Shown here piece by piece: positions 35,018-43,908 of a DNA stretch of 64,000 bases (its first letter is position 1; every line of letters begins with the position of its first letter). The notes beneath the pieces are model-generated. The model did no database searches. It saw only the letters and a program-made list of their open reading frames with translations, and had not been told where the DNA came from. Source of the stretch: Bacteroidaceae bacterium (GTDB lineage: Bacteria > Bacteroidota > Bacteroidia > Bacteroidales > Bacteroidaceae). The DNA lies in NCBI GenBank assembly GCA_017379075.1, contig JAFNXL010000008.1, positions 1 through 64,000 on the forward strand. Direction: 5' to 3'. Both the position numbers and the translations under genes were made by a program.

Positions 35018-35397
35018 AAAGACAACTGATTGGCCAGATGGGACGTTTTGTGGTGGTGGGCGCATTGGCCACATTGCTGCATTATGGGCTGTATTACCTG
35101 CTCATGAACCTGATGCCCGCAGCCTTGGCCTATGCCATCGGTTATGTACTGAGTTTTGTCTTCAACTTCTTTGCTACCAGCTACTTTACGTTTCATGCCG
35201 CACCCTCCTGGAAACGCTTTGTGGGCATGTTGGGGGCGCATGGCGTCAACTTTCTGCTTCACATGGGGCTTTTCCAACTTTTCCAGTGGATGGGCATGCC
35301 GGCTGCATGGATTCCACTTCCGGTGTATGCCGTTGCCGTTCCCGTCAATTTTCTCTTGGTACGTTTTGTGTTCACCTCTCCATCGTCTCACCCTTAA
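35014..35397 (+). CDS. GtrA-family membrane protein
   Basis: A 127-residue, four-helix membrane protein of the GtrA family, often thought to flip or help flip polyprenyl-phosphate sugars. FVVVGALATLLHYGLYYLL forms the first helix, and GYVLSFVFNFFATSYFTF contains the typical Asn-Phe between helices. The start overlaps the upstream LtaS-like stop by ATGA, and a GtrB/DPM1-type transferase starts 12 bases downstream, the standard GtrA-GtrB pairing. Together they would put a sugar on undecaprenyl phosphate and move it across the membrane. Confidence 0.85.
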   Translation: MKRQLIGQMGRFVVVGALATLLHYGLYYLLMNLMPAALAYAIGYVLSFVFNFFATSYFTFHAAPSWKRFVGMLGAHGVNFLLHMGLFQLFQWMGMPAAWIPLPVYAVAVPVNFLLVRFVFTSPSSHP

Positions 35398-35409
35398 ATA
35401 CCATATCCA

Positions 35410-36330
35410 ATGATTTACATCGTTGTCCCCTGCTATAACGAAGAAGCCGTACTGGCCGAAACCACACGCCAGCTGGCAAATGTCATCCAAACCCTTGTGC
35501 GTCCTGCACGCATTCTCTATGTGGATGACGGAAGCCGAGACGGCACATGGCCGCTGATAGAACGTTTGGGCAGGGAATATGCCGAAGTAAGAGGCGTTCG
35601 CCTAGCGCACAATGTGGGTCATCAACAGGCTTTGTGGGCGGGAATGGAGCATGTGGCCGATGAGGCCGAAGCCATTGTCTCCATTGATGCCGACCTGCAG
35701 GACGATGTGGATGTCATTGGGCGCATGGTGAAGGACTATGCCGAAGGAGCCGATGTGGTCTATGGCGTGCGGGCAAGTCGTGCCACGGACAGCGTGTTCA
35801 AGCGCTGGACGGCGCAGGCTTTCTACCGCTTCATGACGGCGATGGGCAGCGAGACGGTTTATAACCATGCCGACTTCCGTCTGTTGAGCCAAAGGGCATT
35901 GCGTGCGCTGCTTGCCCATCACGAGCGCAATCTGTTTCTGCGCGGCATGGTGCCTTTGCTCGGATTCAATGTGCGGAAAGAATATTACGACCGCAAGGAA
36001 CGCCAGGCCGGTGAATCCAAATACCCACTGTCCAAGATGCTCTCCCTGGCGGTGGACGGCGTCACCAGTTTCAGCGTAAAGCCCCTTCGCCTGATTATGA
36101 TTATGGGACTTGCCTTCATCCTCATTGCCCTGGGCGTAATCCTTTGGGCACTGGTGGAATATGTGCGTGGCAACACCATTCAGGGCTGGACGTCATTGCT
36201 CGTCTCCCTTTGGTTTGTGGGCGGCACCATCTTGCTCGCCCTGGGTGTTACGGGCGAGTATATAGGCAAGATATACAAGGAAGTGAAGCACAGACCGCTT
36301 TATTTCATCATGGACGAGGTGGGGAAGTAG
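35410..36330 (+). CDS. Polyprenyl-phosphate glycosyltransferase (GtrB/DPM1-like)
   Basis: A 306-residue family 2 transferase that would load a hexose from a nucleotide donor onto undecaprenyl phosphate. VVPCYNEEAVL opens the domain, LYVDDGSRDGTW binds nucleotide, and SIDADLQDDVDVIG is the typical DxDLQDxP-type metal site. FRLLSQRALRALL is conserved in this family. Two C-terminal membrane helices (about residues 225-285) anchor it. It completes the operon GDPD-like, LtaS-like, GtrA, GtrB-like. Confidence 0.9.
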   Translation: MIYIVVPCYNEEAVLAETTRQLANVIQTLVRPARILYVDDGSRDGTWPLIERLGREYAEVRGVRLAHNVGHQQALWAGMEHVADEAEAIVSIDADLQDDVDVIGRMVKDYAEGADVVYGVRASRATDSVFKRWTAQAFYRFMTAMGSETVYNHADFRLLSQRALRALLAHHERNLFLRGMVPLLGFNVRKEYYDRKERQAGESKYPLSKMLSLAVDGVTSFSVKPLRLIMIMGLAFILIALGVILWALVEYVRGNTIQGWTSLLVSLWFVGGTILLALGVTGEYIGKIYKEVKHRPLYFIMDEVGK

Positions 36331-36461
36331 GTTTCGCACGGTCTAACTATATTTATCGTTGCACGAGAGCCGGAACACGGCTTTGTACGTCCGTTTTTTG
36401 ATACTTTTAAATATAAACCGAAACGGATTTAGGGCTTATACCGGAAGTTTTTGGGTCAAAT

Positions 36462-36494
36462 TTTGTGAGAATTTGTGAAAATTTGTTATATTTG
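36462..36494 (+). promoter_or_regulatory. Promoter of the giant secreted protein gene
   Basis: TTTG (36462-36465) and TATATTTG (36487-36494) are spaced by 21 bases, 53 bases before the ATG at 36548. The 217-base gap 36331-36547 shows nothing else notable. Confidence 0.75.
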
Positions 36495-36547
36495 CAAGTA
36501 CAAAGTGTAAAATTCATTTATTTATTAACCTAAATCAACTCAAAAAC

Positions 36548-39500
36548 ATGAAACGAAGATTTTTGTCGTTGATGACCACTGCAATGATAGCGGCGACTTC
36601 GTGGGCGCAAGTTCCACAAGCCGATTTGCTGGATGTGGTGTTCAAGACTGACGGAACGGCCGAGGACGTTTCCGCCATGAAGAATGAGGTGAAGGCCATT
36701 GGTTCTCCAACGGTGAAGCAAAGCCTCAAGTATGGCATGAATACAGCATGCCTGACCAACAATGTGTGGGGCTTCATGCCTCAGAGTTATTATCGTGTGG
36801 ACTACGAAGAAAACCAGGCTTTCCGCGATGCGCTGAAGGATGGTTTTACCTGGGAGGTGTTGGTTCGCCCGGTAAGTAAGATTGTCGGAATCGCTCCGGA
36901 ACAGGCCTCAATCTTCTCAACCAACGAAGGCGGTGGAGGTCAGATTTTTGTCGGTAACGGCAGCCAAAGCCATCAGATTTCATTTGAAGCCAATGTGGGT
37001 GGAAAAGCCCAGATTGTAACCAGCGGCATCGTTCCCGAGAGCGGAAAATACTACCATGTTGTGGCTGTCCACAATCCGGCCAAGAGTGTGATGAACATCT
37101 ATATTGATGGTATCCTGGCCAAGAAATTTGACGTGGACGGCACATATAAAGAAGCCGGCGAGGGCAATATGTGGTTTGCCATCGGTGGTGACACTCAATT
37201 TGAAGACCAATGCGCACGAGGCTTTGCCGGTGACATTGCCATGGCTCGTATCTATAGCGACCCGCTCAGTACCGAGCAGGCCATTGCGCTTTATAATGAC
37301 GTGAAGGCTAAGGACACCGGAGCTGAGGAGCACGAAGACACTCCCGCAGGAAATGACAAATTCTTGATGGGTGAGAATCTGCACGGTATGGAAATGACCC
37401 AGGTGGAGCCTTATTGCTATCATTTAAAGACATTGAACACTGACCCCTATGTGAATCTGTCTCCTTTGCAGGAAGATTTGAAGGATAACGAGACCGTTAT
37501 AGCCTTTGAATACAAGACCGCAACAGATATCCCCGGAGCAGAGTTCTTCTTCTCTCCCCTTGCTGGCGGACGCGAGATGTCTTTTGACCTTCCTGCAGTA
37601 GAAGACTGGACAATGAAGTATGTGAATATCGAAGACCAGCGCAAGAGCTTCAATTGGGGTAAGGCCGGAGAGTTCTTCCGTTTAGACCCGGGTTCAGTAG
37701 CCGAAGTGGAACTGGATGTCCGTAACTTCCATTTTATTACCAAGGAAGAGTATATGGAAATTATCGGAGGTGTAGAGCTGGCTTTGGAGCAGGACGCTGA
37801 AGGCTGGTATCTCGTAAGCAGCTCCGAAGATTTGGTTACTTTGTCAGAAGGTGTGAACAGCGGTCTCTTCCGCGAGGTGAAGGTGCGTCTTACCGATCAT
37901 ATTGACATGAGCGGTATTGAAGGTTATGTCCCCATCGGTGTGGCCAATTCCAACGAACTTAACCATACCGGCCAGCCCATTTCCAACCGAGGCTTTGCCG
38001 GAGAGTTTGACGGACAGGGCTTTACCATTTCCGGCCTTACCGCAACAGTGAATAACGCTTATGCCACCAGCGGTGTGTTCGGAACTGTAACCGGAACTGT
38101 GCGCAATCTGGGTGTTGTCGGTTATTATTGGGAAAATGGTTACAGTGGTCGTCACGGTGCTTTGGCTGGCCAGCTGGTTGAGGGTCTCATTGAGAACTGC
38201 TATGTGGTGGAAAGCCACGTAGTGAACACCGGTGAGATTGTCAGCAGCATTGCTGCCGGTAATTACGGTGGAACCATTCAGAACTGTTTCGAATATAACA
38301 ACAACATCAATCCTTATCCCCGTGCCGGTATGCTCGTGGGTGACAACCGCGACGATAACAATGTACGTCCCGGAAAGGTTATCAACTGCTATTCCCAGAA
38401 CTTTGTGACGGGCGAAGGCCGTAGCGGCGGATATGGTGGCGGCAAGACAAACTGCCAGGATCATGTAAGCGCCGAAGCCTTCCAAAACGGTGAGGTAACC
38501 TACAAACTGAACGGCAGCACCTTCAATCCCAACGGTGTATGGCGCCAGGAATTGGGTGGCGACGAATATCCCGTTTTGGACAAGGAGAAGCCTCTGGTTG
38601 TGGTTTCTCTGAGTGGAACCAACGAGAATATTTCTGCCGACGGGCTTGCAGATTTTATCAGCCTGTTGGTTGACGAGGAAAGCACCTTCATGGATGAAAC
38701 CGTATGCCAGGCAGAAATCACCGAGCGCTATGCTGCCCTGATTGCAGAACTGGAAAAGATTGAGACACTTGAAGAGTTCGTCCCCATTTTGGAACAGATG
38801 AAGACTGTCCGCGCAGAAATGCAGGCGTCTGCCAAAGCTTATGCCGCATACGTGGCCAAGATAGAGGAAATTACCCTGTATATGGAAGAGAACACCAACT
38901 TTGGTGGTGCCGGCCGCGAACTGGTTGAAACCTATCTGACCGAAACAGTTGAACCCGACTCAACCCAGTTCCCCAACGGTTCTTATATGTATATTATGGA
39001 AAATCTGTTGTTGGGCAACGAGGCACTGACCCAAGAGGCAGCCTTTATCCAGCAGTTGCTTGACAAGGCCATTGCTACCGGTTACATGGCAGGCGCTGAC
39101 GTAACCAGCATGATTGTGAACGCAAACTTTGCCAACAACAATGACGGATGGACTTACAACAATGCACTTGGTTTCACCAACGTAGGCGATGCCGGCATTA
39201 CCCGTGTGGGCGAATCCGGAACCCGTCTGGAACTGAACCAGACCATCAAGAACCTGATTCCCGGCTTCTATGAACTGACCGTCTATGCGGCATACCGTGC
39301 CGATGGATTTAACCAGTCATACGCGCAGAACTCATTCATCTATGCCGGTGAGAACAAGGTTTACACCGCAGCGCTGATTGAAGGCATGCAGCCCGCAGAT
39401 CCTGCTCCCGCACATGCAGACAAGTTTGAGCCTGTAACGGACATCGAAGGCAACACCATAGGTTATCTGCCCACGAACACCAGTGCATTGGCTTATGCGT

Positions 39501-42500
39501 TTGGTGACGGTCTCTACAAGCATACCCTTATTGCCGAGGTAGGCGAAGACAGCACTCTTACCATCGGTATTTCCACTCCCGGCTGCAAGGCTGCCAACCA
39601 GACATGGGTGGGTCCCTTCAGCATGACTTATTGTGGCGAGATGGAAAACGAACTTGCCGTTGCAGCAATGGACCGTATGTTGGAATGCCAGGCAGCGCGC
39701 CTGACCACATTGAGCGAGAAGTATCCCGCTTTCTCTACCGACAATGGAAATCCCAATGCCGCTCCTAACTATTCAGTAGCTACCCAAGCTAAGGTTGCAG
39801 AAACCATCGGAACCATTTCTGCTGCCACTTCTGCACAGGAGAAGATGGCAAAGATTAAGGAATTGGGCGACTTGATGCAGGAAGTGTATGACACCAAGAT
39901 GGCTTACACCAGCATGATGACCAAGGCCGAGGTTTTGCAGGAAATCAGCGGTGAAATGTTCCTTGCAGAAATGATTACCGAGGAAGAGGCTGCCAAGATG
40001 GATGAATCTTACAACACCATTACCAATGCTTACCTGGACGGTGCATATTCTCTGGAAGAGGCTCTGAATGTGAATCCTTTTGCAGGACTTTCTTTCATGC
40101 CCGTAATAGAAAATAATGTGGCACAGCTCGGAAATGCCAAGGAACTTATCATGTTCTCATCTCTGGTTAACGCAGGTATCGGCAACACACTGGATGCCGT
40201 GCTCACCGGTGACATTGATATGGCAGGCATTACCTTCTATGCTCCCATCGGCTATGGTACACCTGGCAAACTGAATGGCGGCGGAGGTGAAATTACCGTT
40301 CCCGGATATCAGGGCGTATTTGACGGACGTGGTTACAGCATCAAGAACCTGACCGCTTCTTACAATGCCAATTATGCGAGCAGCGGTGTGTTCGGAAACA
40401 ACTCCGGTACCATCCGTAACCTGATTATTGACAACTATGTATTCGAATTCGGTGACAGAGCCGCTTACAGCGGTCGTCATGCCGCTATTTGCGGACAGAA
40501 CCTTCCCGGTGGTCTGATTGAAAACTGCGCCATCATCAATTCACGTGTGAACCACACTGGCGAAATTGTCAGTGGTGTGGCTGCCGGTAACTATGGCGGT
40601 GTAATTCGTGCTTGTTTCGAGAACAAAAACTTCATCAATCCTCACTCTCGTGCCGGTATGCTCGTGGGTGACAACCGTGATGACAGTAACTTCCGCAAGG
40701 GAACAGTGGACTTCTGCTTCTCTGGCTCATTTGTTACCGGTGACGGCCGAAGTGGTGGTTATACAGGTGGTATTACCAATTCTCGCAACAGCGTAAGCGC
40801 AGAAGTTTATGCTACTGGTGAGATTGCTTACATACTGAATCAGGCTAATGAAGGACATCCCGAATGTATGGAATGGAGACAGACCATTGGTGAGGACGCT
40901 TCTCCCGTACTTGACCAGAGCCGCATGAAGGTGCTGTTTATAGAAGGAGACTATACAAACTACGATGGTGTAAACAACGAGTTGCGCATGGCCATGTTGA
41001 CCGCACGCGATTTGCTTGCTCCCGTTATGCAGAAGAGCGGAAAGCCCATGATTTATGACACCAACCAGTTCTCTACCAACTGCCAGTGGGGAAACGAAGG
41101 CGGACTTGAGCATCTGCTCGATGGAAGTACCGCGACCTTCTTCCACTCAGACGCTTCTGGCGACGGACAGAATCAATTCAGAGCTGGAACCCAGTATCTG
41201 CAAGTAGCTCTTGACAAGCAAATTAAGGGATTCTATATGGAATACTCAGGTCGTGGTGATGGTGCCCCCGAGAAATTCTGGCATGATACGCCCAACAAGA
41301 TTCGTATTCTGGCTACCAATACTCCTGACGATGAGGCTTCTTGGGCAGAAATCTGCGTGGTTGAGTATCCCGAAATTCCCAACCAGAACAATGCATATTT
41401 CAAGAACACCGAGCCCATCATGTTGGGTGGAAGCTACCAGCACATCCGCTTCAATATGTTGCAAGCCACTTCTGGATATGCTTACTGGAACGTAAGTGAA
41501 TTCCAGTTGTACACTGCAGATGAAGGTATTTCTTACTATGACGAGCATCCCGAACTGCAGGCTGCTGCCGATGCACTGACCGCTCTGTGCGATGCCGCTG
41601 CCGAAAAGATCGCTTCTTTGAGCGCAACCGAACAGGATGTGGCTGACATGAAGGCGGCTATCACTGCACTGAGAAAACTTGTTCCTGGCAGCATGGTTCC
41701 GTTTGCCGGTACTCAGGACGATCCCATCTTGATTGCTACAGCAGAAGACATGGAAGACCTGCGCAAACAACTGGTTGCCGGAAAGAAGACTTATGTACAA
41801 CTGCTGAACGATATTGATATGGCTGAGGTTGAAGACTGGACACCGCTGAATGTAGCTGCCAATACGGCTAACGGCAGAGAGTTCCAGAACTTTATCGACT
41901 TTGACGGTTGCGGTCATGTAATCCGTAACTTCAGCTGCACCGTTCCCGGTCAGCCTTACAACAGTTTCTTCGGTATCCTTTGCGGTGATGTGCGTAATGT
42001 GGGATTTGAGAATGCCAATGTAACAGCCGATGTTTCCGGAACAGGTATCCTGGCCGCTAACATGGGACACGACATGTATATCGGAAACGATGCCAAGAAG
42101 ATTACCAGCACATTATATAATGTATGGGTTACCGGTAAACTGAACGTAGCTTCCGGTTATGCCGGCGGTTTGGCAGGTAACATTGGCGGACCCGCTTATA
42201 TCAAGAACTGCTACACCAACGTGGAAATTACCAGCGATGCTGAAACAACAGGAGGTTTGGTGGGCCGCGTACGCGACGAACTGACCATTCTGCAGGCTTA
42301 TGCTGCTGGCACAATGAACAAGGGTGGTGGTATTGTAGGCGGTGGACAAACTACCTATACTCCTGCTTCAACTTATAACAATGTTGTAGTTTGGAACAAT
42401 ACTGACAATAACTTTGGTGCCACCGTTGATGCGGCTCCTGATTTGACAAGTGCTCTGCCCTCTGCCGACTTGATGGATATCGTATTCAACGAGGACGGTT

Positions 42501-43453
42501 CTGCAAAAGACGTTTCACCCATGCAGCATACTGTTCAGACTTACGGTGCTCCCACCGTGGTTTACAGTGACAAGTATGGACGCAACATTGCCACCATGAA
42601 GGCTGAAATGGGAGAAGCTCCCACAGACTGCTACATGGTTAATTATGCTGGAAACGAGGCATTCAAGAATGCTCTCACTGACGGATTCTCAATGGAAACC
42701 ACATTTGCTATCCAGTATGACAAGGTGGGTGGAATCGCTAAGATGTTCTCAGCAATGGCAAGCGGCGGATTCGGATTCGAAATCAACGGTGGCAATCTGC
42801 GTTACCAGGTTCACAACGGTGGATATGTATCTGCAATTAGCGGTATCACACCTATTTCAAAGGTATTCTATCACGTTGTGGGTGTATATGACAAGACTGC
42901 TGAGATGCTTTACGTCTATTTGAACGGTGTATTGTTGAAGAAGAGCCAGATGACTGGCGATATGAAGTTCCCCGCCAATGAAATTGACCATTGGATTGGT
43001 ATTGGTGGTGATACTGGTGCCAAGGACGGTGTTCCTGCTCCTGAAGGTGGCGGTAACTGGGAAATTGTAAATGCACGCATGTACAACGAACCTCTCACTC
43101 AGGACAATGTTTCCGCACTCTATGCACAGGTTGAGAACATGCAGGGCGCTGCCGACACCAAGACCGGCATCAGCTTCTACGACGGTTCTAACTTTGCCGC
43201 TCTGCAGAGCACAGTTGTAGGCTGGGGCGCTCCCTGGCAGTGCGATATGGCTGAAGGAAGCTATCCTACGTTTGACATGACCACTGCAATTGAAAAGATT
43301 ACTTCCGATCCCGTACTCAAGTCTGACATCGTAACCGTTTACACCACCAACGGACAGGTGGTTTACAGCGGTAAGGCCGGTGGCATGAACTTGAAGCCTG
43401 GTATCTATGTAATCAAGGGCGATGGCCGTACCTACAAGATGGCAATCAAGTAA
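36548..43453 (+). CDS. Giant secreted multidomain protein (LamG, GLUG, F5/8-type)
   Basis: A 2301-residue exported protein with signal peptide MKRRFLSLMTTAMIAATSWA. Domains in rough order: a LamG-like domain (25-255); a GLUG/filamentous-haemagglutinin-like region (433-685); a helical stretch (700-830); a CBM-like beta domain (855-1035); a second GLUG region (1196-1455); an F5/8-type discoidin domain (1505-1660); a third GLUG region (1725-1958); a second LamG-like domain (1971-2195); and a C-terminal sorting-type end with VYTTNGQVVYSGKAGG and GIYVIKGDGRTYKMAIK. The two LamG domains and GLUG regions 1 and 2 are clear internal duplicates. It probably binds glycans or a surface. No catalytic motif is seen. 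A strong terminator follows. Confidence 0.88.
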   Translation: MKRRFLSLMTTAMIAATSWAQVPQADLLDVVFKTDGTAEDVSAMKNEVKAIGSPTVKQSLKYGMNTACLTNNVWGFMPQSYYRVDYEENQAFRDALKDGFTWEVLVRPVSKIVGIAPEQASIFSTNEGGGGQIFVGNGSQSHQISFEANVGGKAQIVTSGIVPESGKYYHVVAVHNPAKSVMNIYIDGILAKKFDVDGTYKEAGEGNMWFAIGGDTQFEDQCARGFAGDIAMARIYSDPLSTEQAIALYNDVKAKDTGAEEHEDTPAGNDKFLMGENLHGMEMTQVEPYCYHLKTLNTDPYVNLSPLQEDLKDNETVIAFEYKTATDIPGAEFFFSPLAGGREMSFDLPAVEDWTMKYVNIEDQRKSFNWGKAGEFFRLDPGSVAEVELDVRNFHFITKEEYMEIIGGVELALEQDAEGWYLVSSSEDLVTLSEGVNSGLFREVKVRLTDHIDMSGIEGYVPIGVANSNELNHTGQPISNRGFAGEFDGQGFTISGLTATVNNAYATSGVFGTVTGTVRNLGVVGYYWENGYSGRHGALAGQLVEGLIENCYVVESHVVNTGEIVSSIAAGNYGGTIQNCFEYNNNINPYPRAGMLVGDNRDDNNVRPGKVINCYSQNFVTGEGRSGGYGGGKTNCQDHVSAEAFQNGEVTYKLNGSTFNPNGVWRQELGGDEYPVLDKEKPLVVVSLSGTNENISADGLADFISLLVDEESTFMDETVCQAEITERYAALIAELEKIETLEEFVPILEQMKTVRAEMQASAKAYAAYVAKIEEITLYMEENTNFGGAGRELVETYLTETVEPDSTQFPNGSYMYIMENLLLGNEALTQEAAFIQQLLDKAIATGYMAGADVTSMIVNANFANNNDGWTYNNALGFTNVGDAGITRVGESGTRLELNQTIKNLIPGFYELTVYAAYRADGFNQSYAQNSFIYAGENKVYTAALIEGMQPADPAPAHADKFEPVTDIEGNTIGYLPTNTSALAYAFGDGLYKHTLIAEVGEDSTLTIGISTPGCKAANQTWVGPFSMTYCGEMENELAVAAMDRMLECQAARLTTLSEKYPAFSTDNGNPNAAPNYSVATQAKVAETIGTISAATSAQEKMAKIKELGDLMQEVYDTKMAYTSMMTKAEVLQEISGEMFLAEMITEEEAAKMDESYNTITNAYLDGAYSLEEALNVNPFAGLSFMPVIENNVAQLGNAKELIMFSSLVNAGIGNTLDAVLTGDIDMAGITFYAPIGYGTPGKLNGGGGEITVPGYQGVFDGRGYSIKNLTASYNANYASSGVFGNNSGTIRNLIIDNYVFEFGDRAAYSGRHAAICGQNLPGGLIENCAIINSRVNHTGEIVSGVAAGNYGGVIRACFENKNFINPHSRAGMLVGDNRDDSNFRKGTVDFCFSGSFVTGDGRSGGYTGGITNSRNSVSAEVYATGEIAYILNQANEGHPECMEWRQTIGEDASPVLDQSRMKVLFIEGDYTNYDGVNNELRMAMLTARDLLAPVMQKSGKPMIYDTNQFSTNCQWGNEGGLEHLLDGSTATFFHSDASGDGQNQFRAGTQYLQVALDKQIKGFYMEYSGRGDGAPEKFWHDTPNKIRILATNTPDDEASWAEICVVEYPEIPNQNNAYFKNTEPIMLGGSYQHIRFNMLQATSGYAYWNVSEFQLYTADEGISYYDEHPELQAAADALTALCDAAAEKIASLSATEQDVADMKAAITALRKLVPGSMVPFAGTQDDPILIATAEDMEDLRKQLVAGKKTYVQLLNDIDMAEVEDWTPLNVAANTANGREFQNFIDFDGCGHVIRNFSCTVPGQPYNSFFGILCGDVRNVGFENANVTADVSGTGILAANMGHDMYIGNDAKKITSTLYNVWVTGKLNVASGYAGGLAGNIGGPAYIKNCYTNVEITSDAETTGGLVGRVRDELTILQAYAAGTMNKGGGIVGGGQTTYTPASTYNNVVVWNNTDNNFGATVDAAPDLTSALPSADLMDIVFNEDGSAKDVSPMQHTVQTYGAPTVVYSDKYGRNIATMKAEMGEAPTDCYMVNYAGNEAFKNALTDGFSMETTFAIQYDKVGGIAKMFSAMASGGFGFEINGGNLRYQVHNGGYVSAISGITPISKVFYHVVGVYDKTAEMLYVYLNGVLLKKSQMTGDMKFPANEIDHWIGIGGDTGAKDGVPAPEGGGNWEIVNARMYNEPLTQDNVSALYAQVENMQGAADTKTGISFYDGSNFAALQSTVVGWGAPWQCDMAEGSYPTFDMTTAIEKITSDPVLKSDIVTVYTTNGQVVYSGKAGGMNLKPGIYVIKGDGRTYKMAIK

Positions 43454-43483
43454 GGCTCACTTACTTCACTATTGAATAGAACG

Positions 43484-43516
43484 GAAGCCGCATCCTTCGG
43501 GGGTGCGGCTTCTTTC
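43484..43516 (+). terminator. Terminator after the giant secreted protein
   Basis: GAAGCCGCA (43484-43492) pairs with TGCGGCTTC (43504-43512), with extra CC-GG pairing in the loop, followed by TTTCTG. It lies 31 bases after the stop codon. Confidence 0.85.
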
Positions 43517-43661
43517 TGAAAAGAATTTCAGACCAATAGGCCAGGATATCATTCCTTACAATTGTCAAAAAACAAGAAAAGTGTTTTTTGATTTTGCTGC
43601 GCAAATTTTTAGATGAGCTATATGTTTGTATTACAGAAAGATACAGAATAAGAAAATCGAG

Positions 43662-43771
43662 GCTTAAAACAAACGAAAAAAAGACTTAAGTGTTTCTTGA
43701 GTTTTACTTAAGTCTTTCCCGAAAAACACTTAACTGTTTCCGGAGAAACACTTAAGTGTTATTTTTAGGCG
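43662..43771. repeat. 22-base palindrome array E (ACTTAAGT)
   Basis: In the 455-base gene-free stretch 43454-43908, ACTTAAGT occurs at 43684, 43706 and 43750 and ACTTAACT at 43728, all exactly 22 bases apart. A degenerate GCTTAAAA at 43662 is in register. The spacers repeat GTTTC and GAAAAAC/GAGAAAC, so units also pair with each other; the last two form a 16-base arm hairpin with one mismatch. The rest of the gap holds a terminator and AT-rich sequence. Confidence 0.92.
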
Positions 43772-43908
43772 ATTTTTGTGTAAAGATTTTTACCGGACAG
43801 CAATAATAATTTTTAGTACATCCCTAAAGAATATGCCGAACAAATAGGTTTATATGGTATAAAACCTTAACTTTACACCATATTTCACTTACCATAATAA
43901 TAAATCTG

